A DNA stretch of 49,701 nucleotides from Gammaproteobacteria bacterium (GCA_023266215.1 JAHFRQ010000016.1:1-49701), one strand, 5' to 3'. Numbered from the stretch's first letter, positions 27,329 through 35,722 are shown. Numbers and translations: made by a program. Notes: generated by a model from the sequence alone, not told the origin.

Positions 27329-28267
27329 GTGCGTACTATGACTAAGATATTAATTATTGATGACAATGCCGAAGATCAGCTGACGTATGAGCGATATTTG
27401 CTTAAAGAATTTAGCAGCAATGTTAAAATATTTAAAAAAGACAAATGCGAAGAAGCATTTCTATTTTTATCAGATAATGCAATCGATTGTATTTTATTAG
27501 ATTACCATTTGCCTGATATGGATGGCATTGAATTCTTAAAAAGATTAAGGGGATCCAGCATGGATCATAGCCCTGTTATTATGCTAACAGGTCAAGGTAA
27601 TGAAAAAATTGCAGTTGATGCATTAAAGTCAGGCGCGACTGATTATCTTGTAAAGGGTGAATTTAAATCAGATATTTTGCATAAAGCTATTTTAGGCGCA
27701 ATTGAAAAAAACCAATTAAAAGCACAAATTGAAGAAAAAGAAATTGAAATTGAGCATATTGCTTATTATGATCATCTTACAGATATTCCTAATAGATTAT
27801 ATTTTGAAGAGGCGCTAGCAAGAGCACTTTCTTTTGCCAAACGTAATAAAAAAAATATCGCTGTGATGTTTATTGATTTGGATGGGTTTAAGGATGTTAA
27901 TGATACATTGGGTCATAACGCGGGCGATGCGTTGCTTAAAGAAGTCGTTAAACGTTATCGAATGGTTTTGCGTGAAGAAGACTTATTGGCCAGAATTGGG
28001 GGTGATGAATTTGGCATTTTGATTAGTCATCTTGAGACACTCAATGAGATGGATTGCGTAGCGCAAAAATTAATTGACTCACTCAAGCCCTCGTTCTTGT
28101 TAAGCAATGAGTCAGTTAGCGTTGGTTGCAGTATTGGTATTGCGATTTATCCTATGGCGGGTGAAACAGCAGTAGAACTGATGAAAAATTCTGATATTTC
28201 CATGTATGATGTTAAAAAAGAGGGCAAAAATGCTTACCGGTTTTATAATAAAGCAAATTATTCATAG
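27329..28267 (+). CDS. receiver-GGDEF diguanylate cyclase
   Basis: Encodes 312 aa from GTG 27329 (GAGG 5 nt upstream); ATG 27338 is an alternative. The receiver (about 4-125) has 'LIIDDNAED', 'CILLDYHLPDMDG' and 'DYLVKGEFK'. GGDEF (about 150-305) is intact (ARIGGDEF) with an RxxD product-inhibition site (REED) five residues before it. It would make cyclic-di-GMP under control of the upstream kinase. With the kinase and Rcp1-type protein it forms a three-gene operon. Confidence 0.92.
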   Translation: MRTMTKILIIDDNAEDQLTYERYLLKEFSSNVKIFKKDKCEEAFLFLSDNAIDCILLDYHLPDMDGIEFLKRLRGSSMDHSPVIMLTGQGNEKIAVDALKSGATDYLVKGEFKSDILHKAILGAIEKNQLKAQIEEKEIEIEHIAYYDHLTDIPNRLYFEEALARALSFAKRNKKNIAVMFIDLDGFKDVNDTLGHNAGDALLKEVVKRYRMVLREEDLLARIGGDEFGILISHLETLNEMDCVAQKLIDSLKPSFLLSNESVSVGCSIGIAIYPMAGETAVELMKNSDISMYDVKKEGKNAYRFYNKANYS

Positions 28268-28301
28268 CGAAATCTGCTCATTTTAGTTAGTATCTGGGTC
28301 T

Positions 28302-29042
28302 ATGTTATCCAACATCAAAATTATTTTAGTCAACACGAGCCATCCCGGCAATATCGGTGCGTGCGCACGCGCAATGAAAACCATGGGTTTTAGTGAGCTG
28401 ATATTGGTTGCGCCGAAATCTTTTCCGCATGACGAGGCTTTATTTCGTGCGGTGGGTGCTAATGATATCTTAGAAAAAGCCGTCGTTGTTGATTCTTTGC
28501 AGGCGGCCATTGCAGATTGTAAATGGGTGATTGGCGCGAGTGTCAGGCAGCGATCATTAGGGCGTCCCATTGATGACCCGCGAGTTTGTGCTGAAAAAGT
28601 CGTGAATTTTGATGATGGTAATATTGCTATTGTATTTGGACGCGAAAGCAATGGATTATCTAATGAAGAATTAAGCTTGTGTCACGCGCAAGTGTCTATT
28701 CCAACCAATCCTGATTTTAGCTCGCTCAACTTAGCATCTGCGGTGCAGGTGATTTGCTATGAAATCCGTATGAGTTTTTTAGCTAAAAATAATACTAAAA
28801 CAGAATTTAAAGTAAAGAAAAATACAGTGGATCCGCTTGCCAATGCGGATGAAGTCGCAGGATTTTACAATCATTTGCGCGAAACCTTGTTTTTATTACA
28901 AGTGGCCAATCCAAAGCAACCTAAAAAATTAATGCAACGTTTACAATTATTATTTAATCGAACGCAGTTAACCGTGACAGAATTAAATATTTTGCGTGGA
29001 ATCTTAAAAGCCGTGGGTGAAAAGGTACGCATAAAAAATTAA
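28302..29042 (+). CDS. trmJ: tRNA (cytidine/uridine-2'-O-)-methyltransferase TrmJ
   Basis: Encodes 246 aa. It methylates the 2'-OH of nucleotide 32 in certain tRNAs. The SPOUT knot motifs are clear: 'LVNTSHPGNIGACARAMKTMG', 'VFGRESNGLSNEEL' and 'PTNPDFSSLNLASAVQVICYE'. A cysteine desulfurase follows on the other strand 4 bp away. Confidence 0.93.
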   Translation: MLSNIKIILVNTSHPGNIGACARAMKTMGFSELILVAPKSFPHDEALFRAVGANDILEKAVVVDSLQAAIADCKWVIGASVRQRSLGRPIDDPRVCAEKVVNFDDGNIAIVFGRESNGLSNEELSLCHAQVSIPTNPDFSSLNLASAVQVICYEIRMSFLAKNNTKTEFKVKKNTVDPLANADEVAGFYNHLRETLFLLQVANPKQPKKLMQRLQLLFNRTQLTVTELNILRGILKAVGEKVRIKN

Positions 29043-29046
29043 TATT

Positions 29047-30213
29047 TTACTTTGGCGCAATCTCTCGCAACTTTTTTATTTGCTCGATTAATCGATTTGA
29101 AGCATGATGAATATCAGCTTCTGTTGTGAATCTGCCAATTGAAATTCGCAGCGATCGATTGGCGGCATCACGTGATAAACCCATTGCTAACAAAACATGC
29201 GAAGGCTCAGGATTCGCTGAATTACAAGCAGAACCCGTTGAAAGTGCCAAATCATATAAGCTCGCAAGCAATGATTCGCCATCGACGCCATCAACTGAAA
29301 AATTTAAGCAGCCGTCAATGCGATTATTGAGATCACCATTTAATGTGAGCCCATCTAACACAGAAATATTACTCCATAACAAATCACGCAGATTTTTTAT
29401 TTTTTTGGATTCGACAATCCTATTTTCTTGTGCGATTAAAAAAGCCTTTCCCATGCCCACAATTTGATGCGTTGCTAGCGTTCCTGCGCGCACCTGATTT
29501 TCTTGATCACCGCCGTGTATTTGCGTTATTAATTGCACGCGCGGTTTACTTTTAATATATAAAGCGCCGATGCCTTTGGGACCATAAATTTTATGCGCGC
29601 TAAACGACATTAAATCAACCGATAATTTTTTTAAATCAATGTCAATCTTGCCAGCACTTTGTGCTGCATCCACGTGGAACAAAATACCTTTTGATTTTAA
29701 TAGCCCGCCTATTTTTTGAATATCTTGAATCACACCGGTTTCATTATTCACATGCATAATTGAAGTTAAGATAGTGTCAGATTGAATCGCTGAATTTAAT
29801 TTATCTAAATCGAGCAAGCCATTTTGTTCAGGTTTTAAATAAGTGACTGTAAAGCCCGTGGATTCTAAATATTGACACGTGTCCAAAACAGCTTTGTGTT
29901 CTGTTGCCATAGTAATAATATGACGACCTTGGCGTTGATAAAATTGTGCAGCGCCTTTAAGGGCTAAATTAATAGACTCAGTTGCGCCAGAAGTAAATAT
30001 GATTTCTCGTGGATTTGCATTGATTAAATTGGCTATTTCAATGCGTGCTTGATCGACCTTTTCTTTGGCTTCAAAGCCGTACTGATGCGTATTTGAAGCG
30101 GGATTTCCAAAGTCATTTTCCATGGTTAAGCACGAGGCCATCGCCTCTGCAACGCGCGGGTCAACTGGCGTTGTGGACATATAATCTAAATAAATGGGTC
30201 GTGTGCTTTTCAT
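29047..30213 (-). CDS. cysteine desulfurase (NifS/IscS type)
   Basis: Encodes 388 aa. The PLP lysine is in 'SFSAHKIYGPKGIGALYI' and the sulfur-accepting cysteine is in 'STGSACNSANPEPSHVL'. The N-terminal 'IYLDYMSTTPVDPRVAEAM' is typical of group I enzymes. It supplies sulfur for iron-sulfur clusters and for tRNA thiolation (MnmA at 9989-11062 needs such a donor). No iscR, iscU, iscA or hscBA is adjacent, so it may not be the housekeeping IscS. Confidence 0.93.
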   Translation of the reverse strand: MKSTRPIYLDYMSTTPVDPRVAEAMASCLTMENDFGNPASNTHQYGFEAKEKVDQARIEIANLINANPREIIFTSGATESINLALKGAAQFYQRQGRHIITMATEHKAVLDTCQYLESTGFTVTYLKPEQNGLLDLDKLNSAIQSDTILTSIMHVNNETGVIQDIQKIGGLLKSKGILFHVDAAQSAGKIDIDLKKLSVDLMSFSAHKIYGPKGIGALYIKSKPRVQLITQIHGGDQENQVRAGTLATHQIVGMGKAFLIAQENRIVESKKIKNLRDLLWSNISVLDGLTLNGDLNNRIDGCLNFSVDGVDGESLLASLYDLALSTGSACNSANPEPSHVLLAMGLSRDAANRSLRISIGRFTTEADIHHASNRLIEQIKKLREIAPK

Positions 30214-30304
30214 CCTTGAAAATTAGCAGCAATATTCACCAAAGTAAAGATTTGTCTTAAAAATACGGTATTGCAAAATCTTAAAATACCTTCACAATAC
30301 TTGC

Positions 30305-30655
30305 ATGAAAAAATTGAGCAAAACAAATGGCGGCGCCTTATTTGAAGTATTAATCTCAATGAGCTTGATGGGATTTATTGTCTCAGCTTTATTTCTATAT
30401 GAGATAAATGATTTAAAATTAATAAATCATAATTATTTAGAGACTATAGGGCAAATTCAGCTGAATAATTTCTCTGAATATTTACATGCTGATTTATCAG
30501 ATAGTTCACGCGAAGATGATTTATTAAATTGGAATAAAGACAATAAAAATTTATTACCCAATGGAACGGGTGATTATAAAATAGTTTCAGATCATATTTG
30601 TGAAATTTCATCCAGTGGAAAGAGAAAATATGGCAACAAAAGAAAATGGATTTAG
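30305..30655 (+). CDS. minor pilin-like protein (PilV type)
   Basis: Encodes 116 aa with the prepilin pattern: a short positive leader, G-A-L-F-E (Glu at +5 equivalent, 'GGALFEVLISMSLMGFIVSALFLYE') and one hydrophobic helix. It is shorter than typical PilV (about 150 aa). It is the first of three pilin-like genes. Normally such genes sit with fimT, pilY1 and pilE, none of which is here. Confidence 0.7.
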   Translation: MKKLSKTNGGALFEVLISMSLMGFIVSALFLYEINDLKLINHNYLETIGQIQLNNFSEYLHADLSDSSREDDLLNWNKDNKNLLPNGTGDYKIVSDHICEISSSGKRKYGNKRKWI

Positions 30656-31187
30656 TCTGTTAGAATTATTATTAGCGCTGTTTTTAGGCGCAATTATTTT
30701 ATTGACTGTATTTAAAATAGCAGTTGTGATTCAACAGCAAAATCAACAGGCGCAAGCTTTATCTGAAATACAATCTAATATGCGATTTTTATCTTATTTT
30801 TTACGAGAGAAAATACAAATGGCGGGCAATGCCAGCTGTTCTTTAAAGCCACCTGATTCCCAATTACCCATGATAAAAATATATTCTCAACTTGATGCTA
30901 AAACTCAATTAGGTATTAGTATTAAAAATAATTCTAATGCGCTTTTATTGCGGGAATGTTTTCACGATCAAGATGCAGAAAAATATTTATCTCTGGTATT
31001 TTTTATTGCTAACAATAATAATTTATTTTATAAAATTAGCAATAATAAAAGTGAAAAATTAATTTCTAATATAAATAATTTTTCTGTTTTTCTTAAAAAT
31101 AGCATTATTAAAATAAATTACAGCCTTTATTTTAATAGTCTGCAAAAATCAGCTGTATTAATTGCAGCAAAGCGTGCTGACTCATGA
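30630..31187 (+). CDS. minor pilin-like protein (PilW type)
   Basis: Encodes 185 aa from ATG 30630, overlapping the previous gene by 26 nt. 'NGFSLLELLLALFLGAIILLTVFKI' is a standard type IV prepilin cleavage and assembly motif with Glu at +5. The size and order (after the PilV-like gene) fit PilW, one of the minor pilins that prime pilus assembly in the inner membrane. Confidence 0.8.
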   Translation: MATKENGFSLLELLLALFLGAIILLTVFKIAVVIQQQNQQAQALSEIQSNMRFLSYFLREKIQMAGNASCSLKPPDSQLPMIKIYSQLDAKTQLGISIKNNSNALLLRECFHDQDAEKYLSLVFFIANNNNLFYKISNNKSEKLISNINNFSVFLKNSIIKINYSLYFNSLQKSAVLIAAKRADS

Positions 31188-31573
31188 AAAAACACATTGG
31201 CGCAATATTACCTATTGTATTAATATTTTTATTTGTGTTTACGCTATTGGTAACCAGCAGCAGTCAAGAAGTCATTTTGCAGATAAAATCAGAAGTCGCC
31301 ACAGAATTAAATCAGGCTGTTTTTGAGCGCGCAGAATCAGGAATTATTCAATCTGAAATGAGTTTGTTAAATATAAATTTCTTGTTGCCGAGCTCTACTA
31401 TCGCATTAAATACAGCGGTTCAATTAGAAAAAACAGATCCCAAAGGCAATAAGACGTATCGGATTCAATCAACTGCGTGCGCTCAACACCAACAAGTAGA
31501 GTTGAATGTTGTTGATATCTTCGCTACAGTACCGGTACTGTCTTATCATCGAATTTCATGGCAAATCAAATAG
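31184..31573 (+). CDS. minor pilin-like protein (PilX type)
   Basis: Encodes 129 aa and overlaps PilW-like by 4 nt (ATGA). 'GAILPIVLIFLFVFTLLVTSSSQEV' is the N-terminal helix; PilX-type proteins have this proline and a less strict cleavage site. The three genes PilV-W-X are a compact operon, followed 9 bp later by the SDR gene. Confidence 0.7.
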   Translation: MKKHIGAILPIVLIFLFVFTLLVTSSSQEVILQIKSEVATELNQAVFERAESGIIQSEMSLLNINFLLPSSTIALNTAVQLEKTDPKGNKTYRIQSTACAQHQQVELNVVDIFATVPVLSYHRISWQIK

Positions 31574-31582
31574 GGATATATT

Positions 31583-32404
31583 ATGTCAACACTCAAAGGT
31601 AAAACCATTTTTATCACCGGCTCTAGCCGCGGTATTGGACGCGAAATGGCACTGCGTTTTGCAAAAGAGGGCGCAAAAATTATTATTACCGGCAAATCCG
31701 AAAAAGAAAACGCTGCCTTACCCGGCACTATTTATTCAGTTGCAAACGAAGTTGAGCAAGCAGGTGGTCAGGCCTTAGCGCTGCCGCTGGATGTGCGCGA
31801 TGATGCTCAAATTGAACAGGCTGTTGCAGAAGTAATTAAAAAGTTTGGTGGGATTGATATATTAGTCAATAACGCGAGCGCTATTTCGCTGACCAATACG
31901 CTTGATACCACCATGAAACGCTATGATTTAATGATTAGCGTCAATGCGCGCGCCACCTTTGCATGTTCCCGTGCTTGCATTCCGCATTTAAAAAAGTCGA
32001 GCAATCCGCATATTTTAAATTTATCGCCACCGCTCAATATGGATTCAAAATGGTTTCAAAATCATTTGGCTTATACTTATTCGAAATACGGCATGAGTAT
32101 TTGCACATTGGGGATGTCGGCTGAATTTAAAAACGACGGGATCGCCGTTAATTCCTTGTGGCCAGAAACAACGATTGCGACGATGGCAATTAAAGTGAAT
32201 TTCCCCAAAGAGTTATATGCAGCATCTCGCAATCCGCTTATTGTCGCCAATGCGGCTTATTGGATTGTGACGCAAAATAGCCGCGATATAACTGGCAATT
32301 TTTTCACAGACGAAGAAGTATTAGAAAAAGCAGGCGAGTCTGATTTTAATCAATACAATATGACTCAAGGCGTTTCTGCAATGAAAGATTTATTTTTGGA
32401 TTAG
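31583..32404 (+). CDS. short-chain dehydrogenase/reductase (HSDL2-like)
   Basis: Encodes 273 aa. The cofactor-binding motif TGSSRGIG is at residues 11-18, followed by 'DVRD', 'NNAS' and the catalytic YxxxK in 'YTYSKYGMS'. The overall pattern (e.g. 'HILNLSPPLNM', 'SLWPETTIATMA') resembles hydroxysteroid-dehydrogenase-like 2 proteins. The ATG has AGGGA 6 nt upstream. A 104-bp part of this gene (32156-32259) is duplicated at 33859-33962. Confidence 0.92.
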   Translation: MSTLKGKTIFITGSSRGIGREMALRFAKEGAKIIITGKSEKENAALPGTIYSVANEVEQAGGQALALPLDVRDDAQIEQAVAEVIKKFGGIDILVNNASAISLTNTLDTTMKRYDLMISVNARATFACSRACIPHLKKSSNPHILNLSPPLNMDSKWFQNHLAYTYSKYGMSICTLGMSAEFKNDGIAVNSLWPETTIATMAIKVNFPKELYAASRNPLIVANAAYWIVTQNSRDITGNFFTDEEVLEKAGESDFNQYNMTQGVSAMKDLFLD

Positions 32405-33618
32405 CACGCAGCGCTCATTGCACGTGTGCCGAAACCCCCATTTTCTGAGCCAAAATCATCAGAATCTGAGCCAGATGAAGGATCCTTAACAGGTGTTGGA
32501 TCGAAAGTTATTTTTCCTTCCCCTGTGATTGCATCCGTTGATCTGGAGGGAGATGATTCTGGTCCGAATAGACCGCAATTTTTTAAAAGTTCGGCGATCG
32601 GTGATGCTGCGGATAGACTGTTCGGCTCAATTAATTCGATTGCTATTAAAATCTCTTTGATTTTTTCAGCTGATAACTGAGGAATATCGAACGGTGACAT
32701 CTTATTAAATTGGAGTTTAACGTGCATTGAAAAATTAAAATTATTTAAATAATTTTCAATAAAAGCAGTTAGCTTTTCAGGCTTAATTGAAATCGTCATT
32801 TGATTGACATATAACTTCGCTAACAGTATAGGCAATATTGAATCATTTCTTGACAGCTTGCACACGCGAATTATTAATTCATCTTTAAAATGAAAATATT
32901 GATCCAATAATAATAGTGATTGAATGATGTAAACTGATCTCGGGTTGCTTTCTATTTTGTTTCCATGTGAATTAATACCCGTTTCAATTTGAGCCCAATA
33001 TTCCGGGTATCCGCCGGCGTAGCCTTTCCAGAAATATCGACTGGTTTGTGATGCATTCAGCGGGTCAGGATCAGATAGGTTATTAAATAACGCGCATCCA
33101 ATATCAATACAAATAACCTTAGTAACACCGCCGTGATTTATTTTAACAAAATTAAGATAACTGCAGCCGTCGGTAACAATTCGTCCGGTCAATAAATAAA
33201 TGCGTAGCAGTTCTTCTACCATTTCATCATCAGTTGGTTTTTCGCCTTCAAAAAAAGGAATGACCCAGCCTTCTAATTTCTCATGGTAAATAGAGCTAAC
33301 ATGAGTCGCTTCAGTAAGACCATAAGTTTGAAAAAATGGCGTGTGATTTTCCATTTCTGTTATGGTAACTACTCGAAGCTGCCCAGGGAATTCTGGATAG
33401 AGCGTATTCCATATTCTAAGTGATCTTTCCGACGAGTCTGTTTTTTGGGCTGTGTCGCGGTTTATTTTAAGAACAGCAAAAGCATTTGGAAAAATTGTGC
33501 CAAGTCTCGTTGATTTATAAACAAAATTAAAACTGCCTTGATACGCCCCTGAAATACTTTCCCAGCCAAGTAATCCTGGTTTTTTTTCAAGAAGCGCGGG
33601 CCGCGTGCTCTTTCTCAT
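32401..33618 (-). CDS. kinase-fold protein, candidate secreted effector
   Basis: Encodes 405 aa with no signal peptide. The order of motifs recalls a protein-kinase fold: glycine loop 'GAYQGSFNFVYKS' (about 24-36), lysine strand 'FAVLKIN' (about 47-53), hinge 'GWVIPFFEGE', catalytic-loop-like 'VTDGCSYLNFVKI' and a DFG-like 'CIDIGCAL'. The catalytic loop lacks the usual HRD, so activity is uncertain. The last 50 residues are serine-, aspartate- and glycine-rich. It has a near-perfect PmrA box upstream, the hallmark of many Dot/Icm substrates. Its 3' end overlaps the SDR stop by 4 nt. Confidence 0.7.
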   Translation of the reverse strand: MRKSTRPALLEKKPGLLGWESISGAYQGSFNFVYKSTRLGTIFPNAFAVLKINRDTAQKTDSSERSLRIWNTLYPEFPGQLRVVTITEMENHTPFFQTYGLTEATHVSSIYHEKLEGWVIPFFEGEKPTDDEMVEELLRIYLLTGRIVTDGCSYLNFVKINHGGVTKVICIDIGCALFNNLSDPDPLNASQTSRYFWKGYAGGYPEYWAQIETGINSHGNKIESNPRSVYIIQSLLLLDQYFHFKDELIIRVCKLSRNDSILPILLAKLYVNQMTISIKPEKLTAFIENYLNNFNFSMHVKLQFNKMSPFDIPQLSAEKIKEILIAIELIEPNSLSAASPIAELLKNCGLFGPESSPSRSTDAITGEGKITFDPTPVKDPSSGSDSDDFGSENGGFGTRAMSAAC

Positions 33619-33649
33619 CTTATTTCACTATATATTGGTTTAAATGTGA

Positions 33650-33682
33650 ACTATACAGACGAAATATTAATGAAATATTAAA
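33650..33682 (-). promoter_or_regulatory. PmrA-type promoter of the kinase-fold gene
   Basis: Minus strand: TTTAATATT, TC, ATTAATATT (33663-33682) matches the Legionella/Coxiella PmrA consensus cTTAATatT-N2-cTTAATatT at all positions except the first of each half. Seven nt later is TATAGT (33650-33655), the presumed -10. The start codon is 31 bp downstream of that -10. Confidence 0.8.
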
Positions 33683-33699
33683 TTTGTGGGATATCTGTG

Positions 33700-33749
33700 T
33701 TACCAAAGCGAAAATGTCCCCTTTATTACCAAAGCAGAAATGTCCCCTT
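33700..33749. repeat. two copies of a 24-bp IS21-like end repeat
   Basis: TTACCAAAGC followed by GAAAATGTCCCCTT (33700-33723) and the variant AGAAATGTCCCCTT (33726-33749) form direct repeats with 2 mismatches, 26 bp apart. Repeated ends with '(A)AATGTCCCC' are typical of IS21-type elements. No transposase remains. The 33619-33940 gap holds this relic, the PmrA promoter and the SDR duplication. Confidence 0.5.
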
Positions 33750-33858
33750 GGCTTATAATCCCATATTTATATTAAATTAAGCTTAAATCACTACTAAAAT
33801 GAGTTTTTGTCCATGCTGTAAATCAATGGTGTGCGTTACCTCATTTTTTATTTTTTCT

Positions 33859-33962
33859 TTGTGGCCAGAAACAACGATTGCGACGATGGCAATTAAAGTG
33901 AATTTTCCGAAAGAATTATATGCAGCATCTCGCAATCCGCTTATTGTCGCCAATGCGGCTTA
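33859..33962 (+). repeat. duplicated fragment of the SDR gene
   Basis: These 104 bp match 32156-32259 with 3 mismatches (about 97% identity), same orientation, about 1.7 kb away. The copy lacks the start and most of the gene, so it is not expressed as an enzyme. Its far end supplies the last codons and stop of the gene that reads into it from the other side. Confidence 0.9.
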
Positions 33963-34849
33963 GCATTAAGCGTGGGTAAGTCATTAAGCCTTTCTGGCGG
34001 AGCTGAAGCAAACGGTGAAGTAATAATGGCATTAAGGGTTGCCATATCAGCTTTAATCTGTGGGGTGTCAATATTTTGTTGAAATCGAAATGCTATTGCA
34101 GCGTAATTTTTGGCAAGTTGAGGGCAGATACCATTTAACACCATAATTTTATTAAAAATTTCAATCAGCGCGCTTTCATTCGCATCAGGGTGTGCTGTGA
34201 AAACTACCCACGTTTCCTTGGCATACCGAAGCATCATAGCTGTCAATGCGAGCGCAGTTAATGTTTCCTCTTCGGTTGGGGTTGGATTATTTTTTAGATT
34301 TCTTAAAGTAGAAAATTGCGCTTTTAATTTTTCATGCATGAATTCAGGCGTGTCTTTCAATAACTCTTCGTCTACAGTTCTTTTTCCTAAAGTGGAAACA
34401 TCATTCGTAACGCCTTGCAAATCAAAAACATGAGAAATAATCTGGTTACTTGCAGCCAGAGTTGGTGCCTGTTGTGATGCGGGTAGCTGATCTATTATTG
34501 TTTTTGCAATGGCGAACGCCCCTATTTTAGCGGTTTCTAACACCTTCCCAAAATCTTTTATAAAAGCAGCATACGCTTCCTGAATTGATTTGAGCAATCT
34601 CTCAAAAATATTATTCGGTTGTGGTTCTGGAAGCGGCTCAGTTGATTTAGCTGTTTGCACGATATTTTCATCACGCGCTCTTTTGCGACTGAGTCTATCG
34701 TAATTTGATTTAAAATTCTTTTCTGATTCCTTTTGTGCGTAAAATAAGTTTCGAACAAAATCAAGTGCAGCGAGTATTCGAGCCAAAGCAATTTTTTGAT
34801 TATTGGTATTGTTTGGATTTAAATTTGGATGATCTGCTTCTTGTGGCAT
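33941..34849 (-). CDS. unknown helical protein with chimeric C-terminus
   Basis: Encodes 302 aa from ATG 34849 (GGAG 7 nt upstream). The family is not recognised. It is asparagine- and proline-rich at the N-terminus, then helical. 'LSRKRARDE' (about 57-65) looks like a short basic nuclear-localisation-type patch. The final residues 'AKPHWRQ' are encoded by the antisense of the duplicated SDR fragment, so the original 3' end has been lost or replaced. A 14-bp palindrome overlaps the ribosome site. Possible effector, but no PmrA box is seen. Confidence 0.6.
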   Translation of the reverse strand: MPQEADHPNLNPNNTNNQKIALARILAALDFVRNLFYAQKESEKNFKSNYDRLSRKRARDENIVQTAKSTEPLPEPQPNNIFERLLKSIQEAYAAFIKDFGKVLETAKIGAFAIAKTIIDQLPASQQAPTLAASNQIISHVFDLQGVTNDVSTLGKRTVDEELLKDTPEFMHEKLKAQFSTLRNLKNNPTPTEEETLTALALTAMMLRYAKETWVVFTAHPDANESALIEIFNKIMVLNGICPQLAKNYAAIAFRFQQNIDTPQIKADMATLNAIITSPFASAPPERLNDLPTLNAKPHWRQ

Positions 34850-34853
34850 AATT

Positions 34854-34867
34854 TTACTCCGGAGTAA
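34854..34867. promoter_or_regulatory. palindrome covering a ribosome-binding site
   Basis: TTACTCCGGAGTAA is a perfect palindrome just upstream of ATG 34849 on the minus strand and contains the GGAG ribosome site. It could be an operator, or in RNA could mask the ribosome site by pairing within or between transcripts. Confidence 0.35.
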
Positions 34868-34918
34868 GATAAGCACTCAAAAGAGTATAGCATAGAAAAT
34901 TGTAGCTGATGGCAGTAT

Positions 34919-35608
34919 ATGCTAGGATTCATACTTCGTAATTTAAAAAGATTAAGCTTAATGTCATTTCACCTTGTTTTTAAACGTATTTTATTGATTA
35001 TTCTAGCACTGATTGTTTTGCTCATGCTAATGGTCGGTATTCATCTGGGTTATAATTTTTTAACTCACAATGTGCATGAAGTAATTCCAGATAAAATTTA
35101 TCGTAGCGGGCAATTAGACAAAAAAGAATTAACGTCTGTGACGGAAAAATACCACATTAAAAGCATGATTAATTTACGAGGCGCATGGTCTGGTGATTCT
35201 TGGTATGACGTCGAGAGTCGATTTGCAGCAGAAAATCATATCGATTATCACTCCATTCGCCTTTCAGCGTATAAATTACCGCCGAAGCAAAAAATTCGCG
35301 ACCTGGTTTTTTTATTGGAGACAGTGCCCAAGCCCATTATTTTTCATTGCGAAGGCGGTGCGGATCGAACTGGTATGGCCGCTGCGATCAGCCTAATTTT
35401 ATTTTCAAATGACCCCTCTGTTGCGCAAATTAAAGAGCAGGCTTCTTGGCATTATAATGCCATTTCGCGATTTACTGTGGGGTATCAAATGTTGCGAAAT
35501 TATTTTGAATGGCTGAAAAAAAATAATCTACCACAATCAAAAAAGAATTTTATACAATGGCTAAATTCTAATGAAAAAATGCAGCCGTATGAAGGCTGGT
35601 TTTTGTAA
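34919..35608 (+). CDS. membrane-anchored CX5R phosphatase (dual-specificity type)
   Basis: Encodes 229 aa. One membrane helix (about residues 23-48) is followed by a phosphatase domain: 'YRSGQLDKKELTSV', 'MINLRG' and the P-loop 'HCEGGADRTGMAAA' with the nucleophilic Cys and Arg in CX5R spacing. The catalytic domain is probably periplasmic. The substrate may be phosphotyrosine, phosphoinositide or a lipid phosphate. The start is uncertain; ATG 34961 is an alternative that still keeps the helix. It diverges from the helical-protein gene. Confidence 0.85.
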   Translation: MLGFILRNLKRLSLMSFHLVFKRILLIILALIVLLMLMVGIHLGYNFLTHNVHEVIPDKIYRSGQLDKKELTSVTEKYHIKSMINLRGAWSGDSWYDVESRFAAENHIDYHSIRLSAYKLPPKQKIRDLVFLLETVPKPIIFHCEGGADRTGMAAAISLILFSNDPSVAQIKEQASWHYNAISRFTVGYQMLRNYFEWLKKNNLPQSKKNFIQWLNSNEKMQPYEGWFL

Positions 35609-35612
35609 AAGA

Positions 35613-35719
35613 CCCTCACCCCAACCCTCTCCCGTGAGTACACGAGAGAGGGAGCTTAAGAAAATTTCCACAAATAAAATTCCCTCCCCCGCAAGCGTAG
35701 CGCCGTGGGAGAGGGTGAG
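35613..35719. repeat. CCCTC-rich intergenic palindromic repeat, terminator-like
   Basis: The outer arms CCCTCACC (35613) and GGGTGAG (35713-35719) face each other. Inside are two smaller hairpins, one around CGTG-AGTA-CACG flanked by CCCTCTC/GAGAGGG, the other around GCAAGCG. Such CCCTCTCCC palindromes are widespread REP-type elements in Proteobacteria. It lies between two convergent genes and ends in T5, so it may terminate both. Confidence 0.65.
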
Positions 35720-35722
35720 TTT

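Noticed and set aside
28283-28651. 122-aa minus-strand frame opposite trmJ
   Set aside because: Antisense shadow of the TrmJ knot domain.
31506-31778. 90-aa frame overlapping the PilX-like and SDR genes
   Set aside because: It is out of frame with both, and the SDR gene has a good ribosome site and full conserved N-terminus.
33700-33749. CRISPR array
   Set aside because: Only two repeats with a 2-bp gap and no spacers; no array of regularly spaced repeats was seen anywhere in the window.
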